Part shown: positions 15,550 through 24,516 of the stretch, one piece after another
How positions within the stretch are numbered: position 1 is the stretch's first letter
Layout: every line of letters starts with the position of its first letter
Origin: Clostridia bacterium
GTDB lineage: Bacteria; Bacillota; Clostridia; Oscillospirales; CAG-382
Assembly: GCA_017531625.1 (NCBI GenBank)
Contig: JAFXKQ010000058.1
Location: forward strand, 1 to 36,890
DNA: 36,890 bases
Reading direction: 5' to 3'
The notes under the pieces: generated by a model
Told to the model about the DNA's origin: nothing
What the model saw: the letters and a program-made list of their open reading frames with translations, nothing else
Database searches by the model: none
Program-made: the position numbers and the translations under genes

Positions 15550-16742
15550 TCCACGGACTTTTTGGACACCTTCTTCTCAGAATCGAAGGTGCAGAAGCCC
15601 TTAATGCAATAAATCGGCTTAACAAAGAAGAAATCCCTTTCTGGGGGCTAAAAAAAGATGACGGAGCACTTTTTATAAAATGCTCCGTCTTTTCAGCAAA
15701 AAAGGTATTCCGTACACTAAACGACTGTAACGTTAAGTACCGCACAGAAGAAGAAAAAGGACTACCCTTTCTTTTTAACAGGTACAGAAAACGTGCCGGA
15801 CTTTTAGCAGGCGTGGTTCTCTCCCTTGTGCTGATTTACGCCTCAAGCCTTTTTCTTTGGGACATAAGACTGAGCTGTAACGGCGAACACGACGAGAACA
15901 AAGCCATAAACTCACTTTATAAATTAGGGGTACGTGAAGGCGTTACCCTATCGAGTATTGATGTCCACCGTGCGGAGCTGAGTTTTCTGATAGAAAACCC
16001 CGAGTACTCGGACATCGCGATAAACATTGAAGGAACCGTAGCCTGCGTAGAATTAAGGATGAGAGAAAGCTTACCGCCCACGCCCGACCGTGAAGGAATT
16101 TACGACATCGTAGCATGCCGTGACGGGATAATCCATTCGGTAACCGCAACAAACGGAGAACCCGCCGTAAAAAAAGGTGACACTGTCAGGAAAGGCGACG
16201 TGTTGATTAACGGCGTCATAACGGGAAAATACGGCGCCTCCTATGCGCTTCATGCGGAAGGAGAGGTTTTAGCCACGGTTTACAGAGATTTCTCCGTGGT
16301 AATTCCGCTAAACACAACAGAAAAGCAGTACACGGGAAACACAGAGTCCAAAACCTCCGTAAAAATTTTGGGGATGACCTTTGATTTTTTCCTCAACGAG
16401 TTGTCACCCTACGAAAAGAGCGACGCGGAAGCAAGCAAAGAAAAGCTAAAACTCTTCAACTCGGTGATTTTACCCATCACAGTTGAAAAAATCCGTTACA
16501 AGGAGTACGAAATCAAAGACCTGAGCATCACCGAAGACGAAGGCTTAAAACGCGCAGAAAACGCCCTTAAAGCCTGGATGGAGCGCAACATAAAAGGAGA
16601 GGTAATTTCCGTAAAAGCAGAGCATGACCTGAACCGAGAACACCAAATTCTGATTTACAGAGCCCAAATTGAAGCGGTGGAGGAAATCGGAGCAGAAAAG
16701 GAACTCACTCTTCGGGAACTTTCGGAAAAGGCGGACAAATGA
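15537..16742 (+). CDS. yqfD: Sporulation protein YqfD
   Basis: The protein has 401 residues, the usual YqfD size. A short cytoplasmic part (1-86) contains RIEGAEALNAINRLNKEEIPFWGLKK. One membrane helix follows at about 87-108, then a large extracytoplasmic domain with repeated beta segments (CRDGIIHSVTATNGEPAVKKGDTVRKGDVLI). Translation starts at a TTG placed 6 nt after GGGGGA, inside the end of yqfC, so the two are coupled. YqfD is essential for forespore engulfment or cortex formation in clostridia and bacilli. phoH and ybeY, frequent neighbours further downstream, are absent; a MATE gene follows. Confidence 0.93.
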   Translation: MQRIIHGLFGHLLLRIEGAEALNAINRLNKEEIPFWGLKKDDGALFIKCSVFSAKKVFRTLNDCNVKYRTEEEKGLPFLFNRYRKRAGLLAGVVLSLVLIYASSLFLWDIRLSCNGEHDENKAINSLYKLGVREGVTLSSIDVHRAELSFLIENPEYSDIAINIEGTVACVELRMRESLPPTPDREGIYDIVACRDGIIHSVTATNGEPAVKKGDTVRKGDVLINGVITGKYGASYALHAEGEVLATVYRDFSVVIPLNTTEKQYTGNTESKTSVKILGMTFDFFLNELSPYEKSDAEASKEKLKLFNSVILPITVEKIRYKEYEIKDLSITEDEGLKRAENALKAWMERNIKGEVISVKAEHDLNREHQILIYRAQIEAVEEIGAEKELTLRELSEKADK

Positions 16743-16776
16743 ACTCACGGCAATTCAAAAAAATTGTTTTAATCTC

Positions 16777-16805
16777 TTGAATTTGGATATTATTAGGAGT
16801 ATAAT
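16777..16805 (+). promoter_or_regulatory. Sigma-A promoter of the second MATE gene
   Basis: TTGAAT (16777-16782) and TATAAT (16800-16805) are separated by 17 nt, about 40 nt upstream of the ATG. Confidence 0.88.
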
Positions 16806-16845
16806 CGGTTTCGAGAGATTTGTTTTTATTAAAAAGAGGAATTCT

Positions 16846-18276
16846 ATGTCTGTCCCAATGATTATGAGGCGTTTGTACGCTTCCGATTACTTGATAAAAG
16901 AAAAAGACCGTAAAGGAGAACTACCAAGTACAAAATCAGCATACACAAACTTTTTCAAGTTTGCGTGGCCCTCAATGGCAGAATCCCTGCTTATTTCCCT
17001 GGTTGGGCTTGTGGATACACAGATGGTTTCGGGTCTCGGCTCGTCCGCCGTTACAGCAGTGGGCGTAACCAACCAGCCAAAGTTCTTGTTTTATGCTCCC
17101 CTCTTCGCCCTTAACGTAGGCGTAACCGCCATTGTCAGCCGAAGAAAAGGACAAAACGACAGAGAAGGCGCAAACCGCTGTCTGGCACAGGCGATCCTGC
17201 TTGTGGTGGTGTTGGGCGCATTGCTTTGCGGTACCGCGATTGCGGTGGCAGAACCGCTTATCCGCTTTGCGGGCGGAAGCGATGCGGTAATAGACGAAGC
17301 AGTAACTTATTACCGGATCATAATGGTAGGTATGTTCTTTACCGCCTTGGGCCTTGTTATTAACGGCTCCCACAGAGGCACGGGAAAAACCCAGATTTCC
17401 ATGATTGCCAACGTAACCGCAAACCTGATAAACTGCCTGTTCAACTACTTACTCATTAACGGGCATCTTTTCTTCCCCGCCCTTGGGGTAAAAGGAGCGG
17501 CAATTGCTACTCTGATAGGAAACATAGTTTCCTGCCTCATCTCGGTTTACACAGTCTTCTTTAGAAAAAACAGTTACTTACGCATTAAATTCAGAGAAAT
17601 TTTCCGTCTTGACACAAAGCTTTTGGCACTCATCGGCAACGTGGCGAGCGGCGCCGCTGTGGAGCAGGTCTTTTTGCGTTTCGGATTCTTTGCGTACTCC
17701 ATTTTGGTAAACAATCTCGGAGATGCCGCAATCGCCACGCACACAGCTTGCATGACCATCGTAACCATCTCATTTGCAGTGGGTGACGGATTGGGAATCG
17801 CTTCGTCCGCCTTGGTAGGTCAAAACCTCGGAAAAAAACGTCCCGATCTGTCAAAGCTTTACGGCAAAGTAGGTCAACGAATTGGAATAATCGTTTCAGT
17901 CATCCTCGTCCTGCTTTTCACGCTTGGAGCTAATTTCTTGGTTTCAATTTTTGTTGTAGAAGGCGACCCGAATGCGGAATACATGCTGTCGGTAGGCGTA
18001 ATTCTGCTGTACATTTTGGCGGCAACCTCACCCGCACAGATTTCACAGGTGGTTTACAACGGCTGTCTTAGAGGCGCAGGAGACACAAAGTTTGTAGCCC
18101 TCACCTCGCTTGTTACCATCGCACTTATCCGCCCCCTCACCACCTACGTGCTTTGTTACCCCTTGGGGCTCGGGCTCATCGGCGCGTGGATAAGCCTGCT
18201 TATTGACCAGTACCTGAGGCTTGCTTTCTCCTCAATCCGTTTTATCGGCGGTAAATGGAGTAAGATAGTTATTTAA
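16846..18276 (+). CDS. MATE-family efflux transporter (second copy)
   Basis: The protein has 476 residues with about 12 membrane helices. Segments typical of MATE proteins are WPSMAESLLISLVGLVDTQMVSG and, in the second half, GQNLGKKRPDLSKLYGK. I place the start at the ATG preceded by AGAGGAATTCT; longer in-frame openings upstream would run through the promoter. It is only distantly similar to the MATE protein encoded at 12785-14158, so the two are unlikely to be a recent duplication. Monocistronic, ending at a shared bidirectional terminator. Confidence 0.94.
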   Translation: MSVPMIMRRLYASDYLIKEKDRKGELPSTKSAYTNFFKFAWPSMAESLLISLVGLVDTQMVSGLGSSAVTAVGVTNQPKFLFYAPLFALNVGVTAIVSRRKGQNDREGANRCLAQAILLVVVLGALLCGTAIAVAEPLIRFAGGSDAVIDEAVTYYRIIMVGMFFTALGLVINGSHRGTGKTQISMIANVTANLINCLFNYLLINGHLFFPALGVKGAAIATLIGNIVSCLISVYTVFFRKNSYLRIKFREIFRLDTKLLALIGNVASGAAVEQVFLRFGFFAYSILVNNLGDAAIATHTACMTIVTISFAVGDGLGIASSALVGQNLGKKRPDLSKLYGKVGQRIGIIVSVILVLLFTLGANFLVSIFVVEGDPNAEYMLSVGVILLYILAATSPAQISQVVYNGCLRGAGDTKFVALTSLVTIALIRPLTTYVLCYPLGLGLIGAWISLLIDQYLRLAFSSIRFIGGKWSKIVI

Positions 18277-18335
18277 AACAACCCGCCTAAACCCAAAAGA
18301 CGCATCTTACCAAACACAACAATCGGATAAAAAGT

Positions 18336-18373
18336 AACGGAGGCAACTTCTTTTTGAAGTGCCTCCGTTTTTA
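18336..18373. terminator. Bidirectional terminator between convergent genes
   Basis: AACGGAGGCAACTTC pairs with GAAGTGCCTCCGTT across a short T-rich loop with T-runs on the 3' side, so it probably ends both the MATE gene and the starch operon. Confidence 0.9.
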
Positions 18374-18399
18374 TTTGCTTTTTAGTTATGAATAAATCC

Positions 18400-20292
18400 T
18401 TAAACTATGATGATGTCAAGATTCTTATCCTTAACGGTTACACCGTCACGGTTGAGAGCTACCCAAACGTCTCCGCTGATTTCGCCCTCACACTTAACGA
18501 TAATCAATTTTCCGCCGCCAAGGTCTACCCTTGCGTATTTCTTTTCGCCGTAGTCAAGAATCTCGCTTACAGTGCCTCTGAAGCAAATGCCGTTAATCTC
18601 GCTGTCGGACACAGCAACCGCATCTGCACCAAAAACGTACTCAAGCGGAGTCTTAAAGATTTTAGTACCCTTGCAGGCAAAAAGCTTTTCACTGATTCTC
18701 TTGGAGGAAGCGATTCTTTGACCTGCAATTTCCATGTAGAAGCTGTAAACCTTCTTGCCGTTCTCCACTTCTTTAACTTTAACGAACTCTCCGTCAAGCG
18801 TGTTTACGGTGTCCAAAGGCTTAACATCAAGGGCAGTAAGCTCAACACGGCTGAAGTCCAAACCGAAAGCAACTTCTGCACCTGCGGAAAATCTTGCCTC
18901 GCCCTTTTCCACAGCAAACATGGTAAGCTCTCCGACTTTGAGCTGGTAAACCTGTTTACCCTCAATGCTTTCCACTGCTTCGACCTTCGCCTTGCCCTGA
19001 CCGTCGCCAAGGAGGAGCGCATCGGTGGGAATGATAAGCTCGCTCTTTGCGCCCTTAATGTGACTGAGAGCCTTAGGAAGTTCAAACGACTGAGAAGCAA
19101 AGCTGAGTTTCGCACCGTCAACAACTGCATCCACTGCGTTGACCTCGGGTACACGGAGTTTAATGCTCTTCTCGCTCTCCTTATCGAAAACGTGCAACTT
19201 GTTTTTGTTAATTGCTATGTCAATGATTTCGCCTCTGTTAGCAGGGTAATCGCCGGGAACCTTGATGGTAATCGAACCTTCTGCGGCATCAATGTCATCA
19301 GTATTGAGGTTTGCATAAATGAGTGTTTCGCCGCCGAGGGCTTCCACCACGCTGACAACCGCTTTCATCTTAGCCCATTCGTTCTCATTAAGACTCCCGT
19401 CATCGACCTTTACGTCGTCGGGACGAACGCCCACAACAACGGGATGCTTTCCGTCCATAAACTTAACAAGAATCTTATTAGCGAGGCTGTAATCCATGCT
19501 GATGGAACTGCCGCACTCAAAATCAAACTTTACGTTATTGCCCTGCTTGGTGATGGTACCGTCAAAGAAATTCATCTGCGGAGTGCCGATGAATCCCGCA
19601 ACAAAGATGTTACCGGGGTACTTGTAAAGATTCTGAGGGGTGTCGATCTGCTGAACGTAACCCGCCTTCATAACTACGATTCTCGTACCCATGGTCATCG
19701 CTTCGACCTGATCGTGGGTAACGTAGATAAAAGTAGTCTGAAGTTTTTCGTGAAGCCTTGAAATTTCAGCTCTCATGGCAGCACGGAGTTTTGCATCCAG
19801 ATTAGAAAGAGGCTCATCGAGGAGGAACACCTTAGGATTACGTACAATAGCACGTCCGAGTGCCACACGCTGACGCTGACCGCCGCTGAGCGCCTTGGGC
19901 TTACGGTCGAGGTACTCGGTAATTCCGAGGATTCTTGCAGCTTCGACAACCTTTTCGTGAATCTCTTCTGCGGGAATCTTAGATGTTTTAAGTGAAAAAG
20001 CAAGGTTGTCGTAAACGCTCATGTGAGGATAAAGAGCGTAGTTCTGGAAAACCATTGCAATATTACGGTCCTTGGGCTCATAATCGTTAACGATAACGTC
20101 ATCAATTCTGAGTTCGCCCGCAGTGATGTCTTCAAGACCCGCAATCATTCTGAGAGTTGTGGACTTACCGCAACCGCTGGGGCCGACAAAAACGATAAAC
20201 TCCTTGTCTTCGATTTCCATACAAAAATCGTTTACCGCTTTTACACCGCCGTCATAAACCTTGTAAATATGTTTAAGTGATAAACTTGCCAT
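18400..20292 (-). CDS. MalK/MsmK-type sugar ABC transporter ATPase with a doubled C-terminal extension
   Basis: The protein has 630 residues. Residues 1-235 are a canonical nucleotide-binding domain: Walker A GPSGCGKST (about 36-44), LSGGQRQRVALGRAI, Walker B LLDEPLSNLDA and YVTHDQVEAMTMG. Residues 236-370 resemble the MalK regulatory TOBE region (VVGVRPDDVKV, then VSVVEALGGETLIYANL). MalK proteins normally end here at about 370; this one goes on for 260 residues. The extension appears to repeat the TOBE plan twice: IIPTDALLLG then VEAVESIEGKQVYQLKV, and ADAVAVSD then VSEILDYGEKKYARVDL. It is the last gene of the operon, 41 nt after the amylase, with AGGAGA before the ATG. It should energise the maltodextrin permease. 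Confidence 0.93.
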   Translation of the reverse strand: MASLSLKHIYKVYDGGVKAVNDFCMEIEDKEFIVFVGPSGCGKSTTLRMIAGLEDITAGELRIDDVIVNDYEPKDRNIAMVFQNYALYPHMSVYDNLAFSLKTSKIPAEEIHEKVVEAARILGITEYLDRKPKALSGGQRQRVALGRAIVRNPKVFLLDEPLSNLDAKLRAAMRAEISRLHEKLQTTFIYVTHDQVEAMTMGTRIVVMKAGYVQQIDTPQNLYKYPGNIFVAGFIGTPQMNFFDGTITKQGNNVKFDFECGSSISMDYSLANKILVKFMDGKHPVVVGVRPDDVKVDDGSLNENEWAKMKAVVSVVEALGGETLIYANLNTDDIDAAEGSITIKVPGDYPANRGEIIDIAINKNKLHVFDKESEKSIKLRVPEVNAVDAVVDGAKLSFASQSFELPKALSHIKGAKSELIIPTDALLLGDGQGKAKVEAVESIEGKQVYQLKVGELTMFAVEKGEARFSAGAEVAFGLDFSRVELTALDVKPLDTVNTLDGEFVKVKEVENGKKVYSFYMEIAGQRIASSKRISEKLFACKGTKIFKTPLEYVFGADAVAVSDSEINGICFRGTVSEILDYGEKKYARVDLGGGKLIIVKCEGEISGDVWVALNRDGVTVKDKNLDIIIV

Positions 20293-20333
20293 AGTTAATC
20301 TCCTGTCAACAAATCAAATTTGCCGTCACCGGC

Positions 20334-21908
20334 CTACTTCAAAATAGCAATGGATTGTGGAGGTAATTTAAGCTCAGAGCCGTTAAGACTGACGTGAGTG
20401 TTAACATCCACACAAAGCTCACCGACCACTTTTTTGACCTGCAAAGCATCTTTGTCGAGGGTCACAGTCTGGTCAAAAGAGTCGAGATTGATAACAATAA
20501 CAATGCTCTCGTCCTGATAAGACTTTTTAACAACACAGATGTAATTGTTCTGCCCCTCAGGGAAGTACTCAACCGTACCTCTCGCAATGGCGGGGAAGCG
20601 GTTACGCAAGGTCATAGCCTGCTTATAGTAGTTGAGAATGCTGTTCTCGTCCTCGGTCTGCGCCTCAACGGAGGGGAAATAATAACACGTTTCGTCCACC
20701 GTGATTCCCTCAGGCGGCATGTAACACCAACCCTTGTAAACGTTTTTGTCGGACCATTTCATAGCAATTCTCTTAGCGGGGTCGGAATTACTGCCGTTTT
20801 TGCTGATCATTCCGATTTCTTCGCCGTAGTAAACGAAAGTACCGCCATTCATCATAGCGAGAACGCCGCCCGCCATCTTAACGTTTTCTTCACCGGGCAT
20901 AAAGCTGCCGGGACGCATTGTGTCGTGGTTGCCGAGGAACGGAGCTAAGATGCCGTCGGTGTAGGTCTCCTGTAAGGACATAAAGAGCTTTCCGAGCTGA
21001 GCACCGCTCTGCTGTTTGACGATAGTAGCGAGAGTGCCCGTGCCCTGTGAACCTGTAAAGAGGAAAAAGCTGTCAACACCGCTCTTGTAGTATTCGTTAA
21101 TAAGTACGTCCGAGCCAACCCAGGCTTCGCCAACGATGAAGCAGTCGCTCTTGATGGCCTTCGCCTGCCGGTTAACCCAGGAGAGGAACTCCACGTTTTT
21201 CGCAACGTCACCCGTGTAGTAACTTGTGACCGCATCAAGACGGAACCCGTCAACGCCGTGCTCATCGAGCCAAAACTTCATAATGTTAACGATTTCAGCA
21301 CGAAGCGCCTCACTGTCGAGATTGAGGTCGGGCATTCCGCTCCAAAACCGTGCCTCGTAGTAGTAGGGCGTACCGTCCACCTTGGTGTAATCCGCAAGGT
21401 TCTGGGGAACAAAATTGTAGTAATCGCCGTAGGAACCGCCAACGGAACCGTTTTCCTTAATGTACTGACAAGCTTCTTTAAACCAAGGGTGCTGGTTACT
21501 GCTGTGATTGAGCACTAAGTCAAGAATGACCTTAATCCCACGGTTGTGAGCTTCACTCACCAGCTCATCCAGGTCATCGAGGGTGCCGTACTGAGGGTCG
21601 ATGGCGTAGTAATCCGTAACATCGTACTTGTGGTAAGTTGGAGACGGACTGATGGGCATAAGCCAAATGCCGTTAAACCCTAAATCCTTGATGTAATCGA
21701 GCTTTTCCGTAACCCCTTTGAGGTCGCCGATTCCGTCATTGTTTGTGTCGTAGTAGCTGTGGACGAAAATCTCGTACCAGTTACGGTAATTGTCATCAAT
21801 GATGTTTAGCTCTGTGTTGTTTTCGGTGCCGTCGTTGCTCTCTCCGCAAGAAGCGGTAAAGAGGAGCATCACGGCCATCAAAAGCACAAAAAATCTTTTC
21901 TTCATCAT
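20334..21908 (-). CDS. GH13 alpha-amylase lipoprotein
   Basis: The protein has 524 residues. The signal peptide ends in a lipobox (FTASC, Cys21), so the enzyme is tethered outside the membrane. The GH13 motifs are intact: region I DLVLNH (Asp130 to His135), nucleophile Asp225 in GFRLDAV, acid/base Glu261 in VGEAWVG, and the transition-state Asp329 in FLGNHD. A calcium-site-like DTNNDGIGDL lies at 54-63. It cleaves alpha-1,4 glucosidic bonds in starch or maltodextrins, acting on substrate before import. Only 3 nt separate it from the permease upstream. The exact specificity (amylase, neopullulanase or oligo-glucosidase) cannot be decided here. Confidence 0.94.
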   Translation of the reverse strand: MMKKRFFVLLMAVMLLFTASCGESNDGTENNTELNIIDDNYRNWYEIFVHSYYDTNNDGIGDLKGVTEKLDYIKDLGFNGIWLMPISPSPTYHKYDVTDYYAIDPQYGTLDDLDELVSEAHNRGIKVILDLVLNHSSNQHPWFKEACQYIKENGSVGGSYGDYYNFVPQNLADYTKVDGTPYYYEARFWSGMPDLNLDSEALRAEIVNIMKFWLDEHGVDGFRLDAVTSYYTGDVAKNVEFLSWVNRQAKAIKSDCFIVGEAWVGSDVLINEYYKSGVDSFFLFTGSQGTGTLATIVKQQSGAQLGKLFMSLQETYTDGILAPFLGNHDTMRPGSFMPGEENVKMAGGVLAMMNGGTFVYYGEEIGMISKNGSNSDPAKRIAMKWSDKNVYKGWCYMPPEGITVDETCYYFPSVEAQTEDENSILNYYKQAMTLRNRFPAIARGTVEYFPEGQNNYICVVKKSYQDESIVIVINLDSFDQTVTLDKDALQVKKVVGELCVDVNTHVSLNGSELKLPPQSIAILK

Positions 21909-21911
21909 AGC

Positions 21912-22886
21912 TTATCCCTTTACCGCACCGCCGGTAACACCCTGGATGTAGTACTTCTGCAACCACATAAAGAGCAGAGTAATGGGGGTAGCAACGATAA
22001 CAGCCGCCGCACAGAAGGTGGTGAAGTACTGCTGAATCATTTCACGTTCAAGCCACTTGTACATACCGAGAGAAACGGTGTACATTCCGGTGTCGGGAAC
22101 GCCGGACATGATGAAGGAAACGAAAATGTAATCGCACCAAGGAGCAATAAAGCTGATAAGAATGGTGTAAATGATAATGGGTTTACTAAGCGGAAGAATG
22201 ATTTTCCAGAAGATTCTCGCACGGCTGGCACCGTCGATTCTCGCCGCCTCGTCAAGGGATTTCGGAACTGTGTCAAAGAACCCCTTAGCGATGTAGTAAT
22301 TGAGCGCCGCACCCGCAGAATAAACGATGATAAGACTGAGGAGGGACTGATAATTGTCGGGAAGAAGAATCTTCAAAAGGAAATAAACCGCCGACATGCT
22401 CATAAATCCGGGGAACATGCCGAGGATGAGCATAACGTTCATCATAGGCTTACGGGCCTTGAACTTGATACGGCTGAAAGCGTAGGAAACGGAAAGCGCA
22501 AAAACCGTAACGATGGTGCAGCTGATAACGCTGACTAAAAGCGTGTTTCCGTACCAGCGGAAGAATTGAGTCTCGTTGAAAAGTCTTTTGTAGTTATCGA
22601 GAGTCCACTCTTGCGGGAAGAACGTAGGACTCCACGCACCGGGTTCGCCTCTGAAAGACTGAATAACCAGATAAATCAAAGGAATTATCCAGATTATGCC
22701 GAGCACGGTCAAAACCGTCTGCCCAACGCTGTTGCCGATAATGCGGTTAATCCTCATACTGCGATGTTTCTTGCGTTTAGGCACCTTAACGGCTTCTTTT
22801 TCGAGTCTGTCGATTTCAGCCCAATCCGTGAGGGGCTGAGCGGAGGTAGCAACGCCGTTGATGTCAATAGTTTTTTCTTTACTCAT
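21912..22886 (-). CDS. Maltodextrin ABC transporter permease, MalG-like
   Basis: The protein has 324 residues and six membrane helices after a 50-residue polar N-terminus. The EAA loop that contacts the ATPase is visible as DEAARIDGASRARIFWKIILP at about residues 213-233. It overlaps the end of the upstream permease by 4 nt and forms the heterodimeric channel with it. The C-terminus (QKYYIQGVTGGAVKG) is typical of MalG proteins. Confidence 0.95.
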   Translation of the reverse strand: MSKEKTIDINGVATSAQPLTDWAEIDRLEKEAVKVPKRKKHRSMRINRIIGNSVGQTVLTVLGIIWIIPLIYLVIQSFRGEPGAWSPTFFPQEWTLDNYKRLFNETQFFRWYGNTLLVSVISCTIVTVFALSVSYAFSRIKFKARKPMMNVMLILGMFPGFMSMSAVYFLLKILLPDNYQSLLSLIIVYSAGAALNYYIAKGFFDTVPKSLDEAARIDGASRARIFWKIILPLSKPIIIYTILISFIAPWCDYIFVSFIMSGVPDTGMYTVSLGMYKWLEREMIQQYFTTFCAAAVIVATPITLLFMWLQKYYIQGVTGGAVKG

Positions 22887-24427
22887 TGGAAATTGTCCTC
22901 CCCCTTAACCGCCGACGACCTGTTGTAAACAATCAACGAGAAGACGGCTGAAATAACGAATACCAAAATACCTATAACAGAAGCTAACTTGTAATTGCGG
23001 TCAATGCCGAGGGACAGCTTGTACAGCCAGGTAATCAGCAAGTCTGTACCCTTTGCGCCGTCCGTATAAAGCTGGAGGTCGCCGGGACCGCCGCCGCTTA
23101 AAAGGAAAATCACGTTAAAGTTATTAATGTTGCCGATGAACTGAGTAATGAGGTAAGGGCCGGTAACGAACATCATGTAAGGAAGCGTAATTTTCATAAA
23201 AGTACGTACCTTGCTTGCGCCGTCGATTCTTGCAGATTCGTAAAGGTCTGCAGGTATGTTCATAAGGATACCGCTGCACATAAGCATACTGTAAGGCACA
23301 CCGATCCACATATTAACAAGTATGATGCAAATACGGGTAGTTGTGATGTCCAGACCGAACTGCAAATGGTACCCAAAAATGTTTTCGATCCATTGAGTGA
23401 TGATACCGCCGCCACTACCCATGATTCCGCCGCCCGTGTCAAGCATTTTGGACATGATCATAAGCGAAACGAACTGAGGAACAGCGATTGTAGCAACGAA
23501 AAGCGTGCGGTAAAGCTTTTTAAGTCTGATGCCCTTCTTGTTGATGAGCATAGCGAGAAGCATTCCGAAAAAGTAACTTGTAAAGGTAGCGAAGAACGCC
23601 CAAACGAGGGTCCAGCCGAGAACGCGCCAGAAGGTCTGACCGAGGGCGGAACCGCCGTTTAAAATGCTTCCGAAATTCTCAAACCCAACCCATTGGAAAA
23701 GGTGTTCGGGAACCTCGTGGCTTGCATCGTAGTTGGTAAATGCAATGAGGATCATCGTCACCAAGGGAACGATGGTAAAAAGGAACAATCCCACCATGGG
23801 TAAAGAGAGAAGCGTGATGTGGAATTTGCTGTCAAAGAGACGGCCTGTTTCCTGACGGAAATTATCAGCCTTTCTGCCAATGATTTTGCCCTGTTCGAGA
23901 GCAACGCTCTCCTTTACAGAACGGAAATAGATCATGGCAAAGAAAAGAATCATAAACATTGAAAGAATGCCGTAAAGCACGATATGGAAGGAGTTATCGC
24001 CGGCAATCTTTACGTATTCACCGAGGTTATCGTCCCAAACTCCCGAAACGGAGGTTTCAACCAATCCGACATTACCGCCGGTGAAGAAGTTCTGGAAGAA
24101 CATGTATAAGTATTTACCGCCGAAGAAAATGAGGTATGCAATGAAAGCCACTTCAACTCCGAGATAAACAACGCCTTTAACGACCTGACCGCGGAACATG
24201 TGACCGACGCCCATAACGAAATAAGAGACCTTGGTAATGAGGTTACCCCTCCACCAATCAACAAAAAAGTTTTTGACACCGAGAACGATTCCGATGAAAA
24301 AGGCGGCGATGCCCTTTCCCAGCTTAACCCAGAAATTACAAAAGCCCCTGCCGATGCCCGCAAGAGTTTTTTTGCATTTATAGAGAATCCTTTGCCACCA
24401 AGAGAGTCGGTAGTATTCGAGATCCAC
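22883..24427 (-). CDS. Maltodextrin ABC transporter permease, MalF-like with long N-terminal membrane region
   Basis: The protein has 514 residues. The core (about 205-510) is a MalF-type permease with the EAA loop YESARIDGASKVRTFMKITLP. Ahead of it are about 200 extra residues with basic amphipathic stretches and at least three hydrophobic segments, including a predicted external loop (VGLVETSVSGVWDDNLGEYVKI). I chose the GTG at 24427, 7 nt after GGGAGG; an ATG at 24433 lies only 1 nt from that site. Long N-termini are known in some Gram-positive maltose permeases, but this one is large. It follows the binding protein after 90 nt. Confidence 0.92.
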   Translation of the reverse strand: MDLEYYRLSWWQRILYKCKKTLAGIGRGFCNFWVKLGKGIAAFFIGIVLGVKNFFVDWWRGNLITKVSYFVMGVGHMFRGQVVKGVVYLGVEVAFIAYLIFFGGKYLYMFFQNFFTGGNVGLVETSVSGVWDDNLGEYVKIAGDNSFHIVLYGILSMFMILFFAMIYFRSVKESVALEQGKIIGRKADNFRQETGRLFDSKFHITLLSLPMVGLFLFTIVPLVTMILIAFTNYDASHEVPEHLFQWVGFENFGSILNGGSALGQTFWRVLGWTLVWAFFATFTSYFFGMLLAMLINKKGIRLKKLYRTLFVATIAVPQFVSLMIMSKMLDTGGGIMGSGGGIITQWIENIFGYHLQFGLDITTTRICIILVNMWIGVPYSMLMCSGILMNIPADLYESARIDGASKVRTFMKITLPYMMFVTGPYLITQFIGNINNFNVIFLLSGGGPGDLQLYTDGAKGTDLLITWLYKLSLGIDRNYKLASVIGILVFVISAVFSLIVYNRSSAVKGEDNFQ

Positions 24428-24474
24428 AGTCATACCTCCCAAAGAAAATTTGCAACGGGGAAATTTAATTCAAG

Positions 24475-24502
24475 GGGCAAGGGAGCAAAAGCTCCCTCGC
24501 CC
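24475..24502 (-). terminator. Hairpin between binding-protein and permease genes (attenuator or mRNA stabiliser)
   Basis: A 12-bp stem (GGGCGAGGGAGC with GCTCCCTTGCCC, minus strand) has a TTTT loop, 14 nt after the binding-protein stop. It lacks a clean T-run, so it is more likely a 3'-end protector that keeps binding-protein mRNA abundant than a full terminator. Confidence 0.6.
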
Positions 24503-24516
24503 GTCAGTAAACCGAA

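Noticed and set aside
12785-18276. Recent duplication of MATE genes
   Set aside because: The two proteins share only family-level features and differ in length and sequence throughout.
18388-19761. Long open frame on the plus strand opposite the ATPase gene (similar long antisense frames lie at 24556-25791 and 25892-27391)
   Set aside because: No ribosome binding site or recognisable domain; they mirror strongly conserved genes and arise from codon bias that avoids stops on the opposite strand.
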